Below are positions 57,770 to 64,000 of a stretch of 64,000 nucleotides of DNA, one piece after another. Origin of the DNA: Copromyces sp. CBS 386.78 (lineage: Eukaryota; Ascomycota; Sordariomycetes; Sordariales; Sordariaceae). The stretch lies in contig MU839097.1 of NCBI GenBank assembly GCA_030685235.1, forward strand, positions 248,001 through 312,000. The letters are read 5' to 3'. Under the pieces are notes generated by a model, which searched no databases, was not told the DNA's origin, and saw nothing but the letters and a program-made list of their open reading frames with translations. The translations under genes and the position numbers were made by a program. Numbering within the stretch: position 1 is the first letter of the stretch; every line of letters starts with the position of its first letter.

Positions 57770-59707
57770 GATTGCGGTGGTTCTGGATAACGCCAAGAAG
57801 AGAGTTGATGGATGTGGATGTGAATGCGGTGTCGTGGAATGGCAGGATGAATCCCAGAAGGCGGCGCGCGTCGAGGGAAAAAGCTGCCGATTTAACGTGG
57901 ACGGCCAGGAGAGTGGGGCAACCAAGAGTGGAGATCTGGGGCAAACGTCAGTCTGGTCAGTGACAACATCCCGGGACCATGACAGCTTGGGGCGGCGGGC
58001 CTCTTACCTCGTGCTTGGCGGATTGAGGAAGGATGCGAATTTGGAGACGCGAATTACTTGCCGCGGCGGTTGAGGATGATGTGCGATGAAAAAGGATAAT
58101 GCGGGGTGGCCACACAAGAAATCAAAAAAAATTATTGGTGGCGGGGTTTAAAGTTGAAAGCTGGCAAGGGAAGGAGCACTTGTCCTCCTCGCTCGGCGAT
58201 GGCTGTTGCTTGTAAGTCTGGCGGAGTGGAGAAGGGCGTGCTGGCACTGAGAATTGGACGCTGCTCGCGAGTTGGGAGAGGATTGCGACAAAAGGTCAGT
58301 CGTAGAATAGGATGGCGGTTTGTGGTCCGTGTTCTGTAATAAAAGGCAAACCTAAGCTGGTGGCAGCAACGAACAGAAAACTTAATGGTTTAGGTTGCGG
58401 TGCTGTTGCCGCCGCCCGCAGTTGGGGAACCTCTGGCAGAGCCCCACATCCAATCCAAGCTCACCCAACTCGGAAGTTGCCGTGGGCGTGAAGGTGGAAA
58501 GAAGCTCTTACTGGCAGGCAACAGGTACGTACCTGAGAAGCTTCTCATCCCTTTTGCACCTTCCACCTTATACATGGAATGACGGACACTTGATCATCAT
58601 CTGAAGGGTACCTTGGGTTTCGAAAAGAAGATGAACGGACCGAACGCAACTGCCCAAGTGGAAGTCTAGGCCTCCCGTCCGTTTGGATGATAAGCTCCCA
58701 CTCGCGACAGCAGTCCCTTCCACTTCCAACCTCGCGCTCTTCCTCCATCACCATCGCACTTGCTGGTGGCATCCACCTCTTCTCTCTGACGAGAATTGTT
58801 CAGCTTCCTCGAGATGATCTGATCCGGACTACGAATAACCCTCGTTTCCACCAGACATCCCATGGCTGAACCAACAAGGTAAACCTACATCCCCTCGAAG
58901 GTATGTATTGTCTTGTTGATCCGGTACAGACTCGATGCCATGTTGGAACCGCTCAAGCTTGAATCCGAGTTCAAGACCGGAAAGGACTAGATTTAAACGC
59001 CTTTGAAAAGACTGAAGAGAGGCATGGAACATTGAGTTATGATGCGTCCTATCCGCGAGATCGATGGTCTAGGAAACGATAGGTGTTGTCACGGTGCTTT
59101 ACATGTGATATATAGGTATGGAGGGCACTTCTCAAGCGGATCCCTCACGATATACATACAGAGTACACTAGAAGGGCTGCAGCATCAGGGGTGGTGGAGG
59201 TTAACGACCTACCCCTTAGTCCCCTTCCCAGCCACCAGACGCTCTGAACAAGCCCGGACTGCCGAAATATCTGAGACTGGATCTCTCGAAAAGTCTCGGG
59301 CTCTGACCATCGTCGTCGCTAAGCCGTCTAGTCGGTTCTTGACGGTTCCTTGCGGTGTTGAGAACCGAACGATTTCGGCCTTGGACCTGATAGAAGTCGG
59401 AAACCTGGGCTGATGTAGCAGAGATACCTAATACAAGCTGTCCAAGCAATAACAAGGCGGAGAGAAAGCGGTGTTGTCCCTCGGACTCTCGGGTTCATCA
59501 ACAAGTTGTCGAGATCGTGGATGACTTCAATCAAACCTTCCCGCCGCCAGTAGAGCCAAGACACCTATCCGTGCCTCTCGGGACTTACAAGGATCCCATC
59601 GTTACGCCACACCGTTCAACAGTGAGCCAGGTGGAAGCGCACGGCCCTCACATCAAAGCATGGATTTCAACCCACAGAAACTGTGGTTCATCCAACCAAC
59701 GACAACC
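57770..59707. promoter_or_regulatory. Upstream region of G3BP-like gene, no gene seen
   Basis: The first few hundred bases are the promoter and leader of the minus-strand gene. Beyond about 58,400 the sequence is unremarkable, with only short unsupported frames on both strands. Confidence 0.45.
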
Positions 59708-59710
59708 TAA

Positions 59711-60118
59711 AGTTGTGTTCGGTGACCCAGTATGCCAGTAACAGTAAGGAAGTTTATATGGCAGTAAGCAACAGCATACTGCCGTGATTTTTGCGTTCGG
59801 CCGTTTTCCAGTAAAAATCTGCAAGTCGCTGCACTTCCCCCAACTCCCCCAATGGGCTGCATCTGACCAATCAGAAGCTCAGAAATCGTTGGAGTTCTTA
59901 CTGCTTTCCTCGCTTTCATACTGCGCGAGACCCCATGTTTATGCCAGTATGAGAAGGGAGCACTGAAGACTGGAACAGCAGTACCAACGAATACAAGACC
60001 GTTATAGGGGAGTTTGGGGTGCATTACTGTTGCATTACTGTACAGCGATTTCGCTGCAGGCCATCAACAGTATATGCAACCTCTACGATACTGGTCTACT
60101 GGGTCACCGAACACAACT
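59711..60118. mobile_element. MITE-like element with terminal inverted repeats and TAA target duplication
   Basis: The left end reads AGTTGTGTTCGGTGACCCAG from 59,711 and the right end reads CTGGGTCACCGAACACAACT up to 60,118, an exact inverted repeat of at least 21 bases including the next base (TA/AT); the similarity continues with a shared CCAGTA a few bases further in. Both sides are flanked by TAA (59,708-59,710 and 60,119-60,121), consistent with a 3-bp target duplication as made by PIF/Harbinger-type transposases. The motif CAGTA/TACTG recurs many times inside, mostly near the ends. At 408 bases it has no transposase frame, so it would need a protein supplied in trans. It does not look RIP-mutated. 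Family assignment is inferred from the duplication length only. Confidence 0.82.
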
Positions 60119-60121
60119 TAA

Positions 60122-61441
60122 AAAGCTGGAATGCTGAGGAATGTTTTCTACCATGGCGTCGACCTCGCGACGACCAACTACCCTACCTCGGACCGTGATG
60201 TGATGGCTCAGGGGGTGAAGATGGCGATACAGACCGTCATGCTCGCTCTTCGCTGGATGAGACTATCTCTATGAACACAGGAGATGCCTTCTGGACCCTG
60301 CTTCAGGGTCTAATCTACACTCCGCGTCTTTACTGCGTATATGTGGCGAGAAGAAGCCGGGAGTGTAAAGCTTGGAATGGAGTGCTCTTTTGCTGCCTGT
60401 AAGTTGATACACCACTGAGGTGGTAATCTCCGCGCCGGCTTACCTCCCACGTTGCTCTGCTTGTTTTCCCCTGACCCAGCTCGGGAGGTCCCCGAATCCA
60501 TAAAATATTATCTATCAATCTTTTAACGGCGGGGGTCATCGGAACCAAAACCTGAAAGCCTGACTCGCTTTCGCTCCCCTTTACCCCATCCACCGTTCTC
60601 ATCGTTCGATATCTGCTTCTAGGCGGATCACGGAGAGAATTCCGTCGGCGAGCAGTGTCATCGGCAGCATCACGCAGCGAGACATCATCGATCGGTGATC
60701 ATCAAGCCGAGGGACATATCGGACATTTCCCCTGTCCAAGCAGGCTCACAGTGACAGGGCAAGGGGAGACGAAAAACACACGCCTCGTTTTTTTCTACAA
60801 GGTCGAACAACAGATTCGAGTTCCAGTCGCCCCGCCCTAGTCCACTCCCTGCGCCTGTTCCAATTAGACAAGTCCAACAAGGCACTCAATCCTACCCCCC
60901 TGTCTGCCACGCTGTCAAGCTCGCTCGACAACAGAGGAGGACCCTTGTTCCACGGTTAGTTGGGTTACTTTGTGAAATTATCAGCGAAACCCCCGATGTT
61001 GTTCAGTCCTGACATTTCTGCTTTACACAGAATCCTAAGCTGCATCTCTGACTGGTGCGGGAGAGGCAGGCTTGAGGTTGTCCACTGACATACCCTGGAG
61101 TTGTTCGTTGGGGCGTTCAGGGGAGTCGACGGCAAGCATATGCCGCCGTCTCTAGCGGGTGACCAGGAAGACGGCCTGCTTAATGTGGAGGCATAAGGCA
61201 TGGGTCCGCAGTGATATGCCGCGCTTTTCCCACCATTTTACGATCTGCTTTCCCTATCCGACAACTGTCTCGTAGTTGGTTTCCTCTTGGTCACTCTTTG
61301 AAACCTCGCGATACGACCGACAGTCCTTCAGGTGGAATCGACAGCACGCTTATTGTCTCTGCAATTACTGGTTACCGACGCCGGAATACGGAATCTATAC
61401 ATTCTGCAAGTACACTGTTATTATTCGGATCGTACCGAACC
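60122..61441. promoter_or_regulatory. Upstream region of Zn2Cys6 regulator gene
   Basis: Ordinary composition without a recognisable gene. The 230 bases before the start codon lie in a frame that is open but has no domain. The region should include the regulator's promoter and leader. Confidence 0.45.
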
Positions 61442-63681
61442 ATGGTCTACTGCGGCAAAGCCTCCCAGGGGTGCCAGAACTGTCGAACCAGGAGAATCAA
61501 GGTATGCTCGGCCCTATGCATATACATGGCCCGCTCACACACAACACCCCCCTCAAGCACCAGCACTCTCTCACAAGGTACAACGGACAAACATATACGA
61601 AGTTCAAGTACTCTTTGTCCATGTTGAGGCTGCCAGACTATTGGGTCCATCCTTGCTGGTAGCTGTGGTCCAGCCCACAATGAGCTTTCGGTCACTACGG
61701 CACAAGCATGTATCTTGACCTTCTGCATGTCTCTATTGACAACTGATTGCTGATATCCTATCTTTGCTTTACAGTGTGATAAGGTTCGGCCACAATGCAC
61801 CCAATGCATCCGAGTGGGCAAGAGCTGCCCCGGCTACCGTGACCAGTTGTCGTTGATGTTTCGGGATGAGAGCACAAAGGTTATCCAGAAGGCACATGCC
61901 CAGTGGGGGATTTCAGACCTTCCGGATTCCGTGGATTCACCTTCAAGCTCTTCTTCATCTTCATCTTCGTCTTCATCGTCAACTCCCTCACCCAAGAGCA
62001 TCGTCTCCAGTCCAAGTTCCTTCTCTGAGAGGCCGCGGTTCAAGCTCTCAATATCACCGGAACACAGATTGACAAGGATACCAAAAGAGATCTACGCCAC
62101 TAGGAACGACCAGGCCATTCAGTTTTACGTCGAGCACTATGTGGTGGGACATCCGGACGAACCTACTGCTCCACATGAGCTGCGTATGGTGGACTGGATT
62201 CATGCCCCCGAGTTTCGAGACATGATGGCAGCCGTGGGGTTGGCAAGTATGTCTAACCTCACTGGCGACAAAGAGTTGGACACCATGGCGAGGCAAAAAT
62301 ACGGCCTGGCACTTCAACATACGGCATCTTCGTTAGCAAACCCTCAGGCAATGAACCTGAACATATCAATACGAATGGTCATCATGCTTGCGGTCTATGA
62401 GGTGAGGACTGTCCTGATTATCGCATTCATCTCTGAATGATGTTACTCACATGTCTTCCTAGGTTATCCGAAACAAGGGTCGACCAGCCGACGCTGTGCG
62501 AACCCATATGATGGGGGCCACAGCCTTACTCAGTAACTTTCTATGCACTCCCACACTATCTCAAGACCTGATGCGTGGCTTCCTACAACTATGTCTCTCC
62601 ATGGTGTGTAACCCTCACCCCCCTTGACCTCAACCCGCCCTACCTCCTCTCAGCGTCATAGACTAACACAAACCACCAGCTCAACGTCTTCTACGCAAGC
62701 AACCTCGCCCTCCCACCCGCCTACAGCGGCTGGTTCGACTCCTGCAAGCGCCTCGCCGCGCCCTCCGACAAACCCGCCGTCGAGATCCTCGACATCGCCA
62801 CTCGCTTCCTCGAGCTACAAGCCTACCTAAACACCTACGCGCTCATCGACGGACAACCCAAAACCTCCCAAATAATCCGGGACGCTCTCGCCATCGACGC
62901 CGAGCTCGACGCCTGGGAACGTAGGCACAGCCAAGGCGACGCCAGCCCCATCTGGACCTTCGTCGAAGAACGTGGCTCCCCGCCGGGCTTCTTCCCTCGG
63001 GACGCCGTCTTCGACGACTGCTACCATGTCTACGCCGACCACTGGGTCGCCCGCGGCTGGAACCACCAGCGCTGGCTGCGGCTGCTGACGTGTCGATCGC
63101 TGATCGAGTTCAGCGATCGATACCCGCTTAGCTGTTCCCAAGTATTTTCCGCAAATCACATGGCGGCCGAAAAAGCGAATATCCTGGCCACGATCCGGCG
63201 CGTGGCGCGCGACTTGTTGGTTTCCATCCCGACGCATTACCGGCATCCGAGGCTGGAGAGGAAACATCGTGATTGTATCGATAGGACGAGTGGAGGGGCG
63301 TGGATTGGTATTGCCGCTGTGCCGAATTTGTTGTTCCGAATACAGGTGGCGGGTTCGGCGCCGGGGGTGCCGAGAGAGTATACAAGATTTGCGAGGAATA
63401 TGCTGGAGACTATCTTTGCGGATACGGGCATGTTGCAGGCGAGAGGGCTGGCGGAGACGTTGGTTGTGGATGCCGGTGGTGCTCGTGTTGGAGGTGGTAA
63501 TAGCAGCAGCAGCAGCAGCAGCAAGGTCAAGCAGGAGAGGGCTGATACGCCACCGGCGGGAGGGGTGTTGCCGTCGATAGAGTCGGGGAAGGCGTCGATT
63601 GTGGTACCACAAGTACAGCCACAATATGGAGGGCAGCAGTTGCTTTGGTATCAGGAGAGGCCGGAGGAATATTACTATTAA
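61442..63681 (+). CDS. Zn2Cys6 fungal transcription factor
   Basis: Four exons, 61442-61501, 61775-62401, 62463-62603 and 62680-63681, all joined in phase 0, give 609 residues. The binuclear zinc cluster is at the N-terminus: Cys11, Cys14, Cys21, Cys28, Cys31 and Cys38, spaced C-x2-C-x6-C-x6-C-x2-C-x6-C (GCQNCRTRRIK, then CDKVRPQCTQC). Intron 1 (273 bases) splits the cluster just before the third Cys, a common position in this family. A Ser run follows at about residue 72, then a helical regulatory domain (IQFYVEHYVVG, MLAVYEVIRNKGRPADAV, ALLSNFLC, LQLCLSMLNVFYASN) like the fungal-specific TF domain 2. A Ser run and a Pro/Gln-rich tail may serve activation. The target genes cannot be deduced from the neighbours. 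Confidence 0.9.
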
Positions 63682-64000
63682 TTGGGTTGGGTTGGATATT
63701 CAACATCCGGCGAAAGGGGGTTGGCTTACAAAACGAATTGGGGATATCCAGGCTCCCAGGTAAGACGACCGGGTGGGAGTGTGCATCATCTAGGATTGGC
63801 GAACATGGGAGGTTATTCAGGAGACTGGTATTCTAAGCCAGGAAATACCTTTCTGGATGCAAAATAAGCATAATAAATGTCGCTCCAAGTCACATGTTGT
63901 CCACTTGGTTATCACCTTAATAGCTGAACAGAAACTGAACTGAGGTTTCCAAACGACTTCTCACGGGTATTACACCTGTTGTGACTTGAAATATCCAAGG
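63682..64000. other. 3' flank of Zn2Cys6 gene to window end
   Basis: Probably 3' UTR and downstream sequence; AATAAATG-like polyadenylation signals occur near 63,866-63,880. No gene is seen. Confidence 0.5.

Overview
The window is nuclear DNA of a filamentous ascomycete, most likely Neurospora or a close Sordariomycete relative. The evidence is 13 intron-containing genes with short GT-AG introns (often with a CTAAC-like branch site), a PIR-type cell-wall repeat, a HET-domain gene, a Zn2Cys6 regulator, and a 12 kb AT-rich block whose damage is the kind left by repeat-induced point mutation (RIP: C to T at CpA, and G to A on the other strand).

Positions 1-12,450 are gene-poor, AT-rich heterochromatin-like DNA made of wrecked retroelements. 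They contain an undetermined relic (1-3,261), a Ty3/gypsy element with partial LTRs near 3,262-3,425 and 9,975-10,227, a copia-type pol relic (10,228-12,110) and an intron-bearing tRNA-like relic (12,212-12,356, minus). All have many in-frame stops, yet the order of domains can still be read.

From about 12.5 kb the base composition becomes ordinary and genes follow on both strands: a siderophore-type MFS transporter (+), a saccharopine-dehydrogenase-like oxidoreductase (-), ribosomal protein eL43 (+, with an 11-nt exon), a RING+PHD protein (+), mitochondrial ribosomal protein mL46 (+), a Gln-rich and RS-rich protein (-), a secreted protein followed in frame by 18 PIR repeats after one TAG (-), a broken gene of a two-repeat fungal family (-), a cytochrome b561-type membrane protein with a very long tail (+), the kinetochore protein Nnf1 (+), a PH-domain protein (-), a HET-domain gene with one in-frame TAG (-), an NTF2+RRM G3BP-like protein (-) and a Zn2Cys6 transcription factor (+). 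A 408-bp MITE-like element with terminal inverted repeats and a TAA target duplication lies at 59,711-60,118. Splice joins were worked out by hand from reading frame and family conservation; no transcript data were available.

The genes do not form a visible pathway or cluster. They are housekeeping genes (cytosolic and mitochondrial ribosome, kinetochore, RNA-binding) mixed with fast-evolving accessory genes (cell wall, HET, broken two-repeat gene). The most notable points are the PIR extension behind a single stop codon, a second single in-frame TAG in the HET gene, the MITE, the tyrosine-converted zinc motifs in the gypsy relic, and a probable one-base frameshift at the start of the PH-domain gene.
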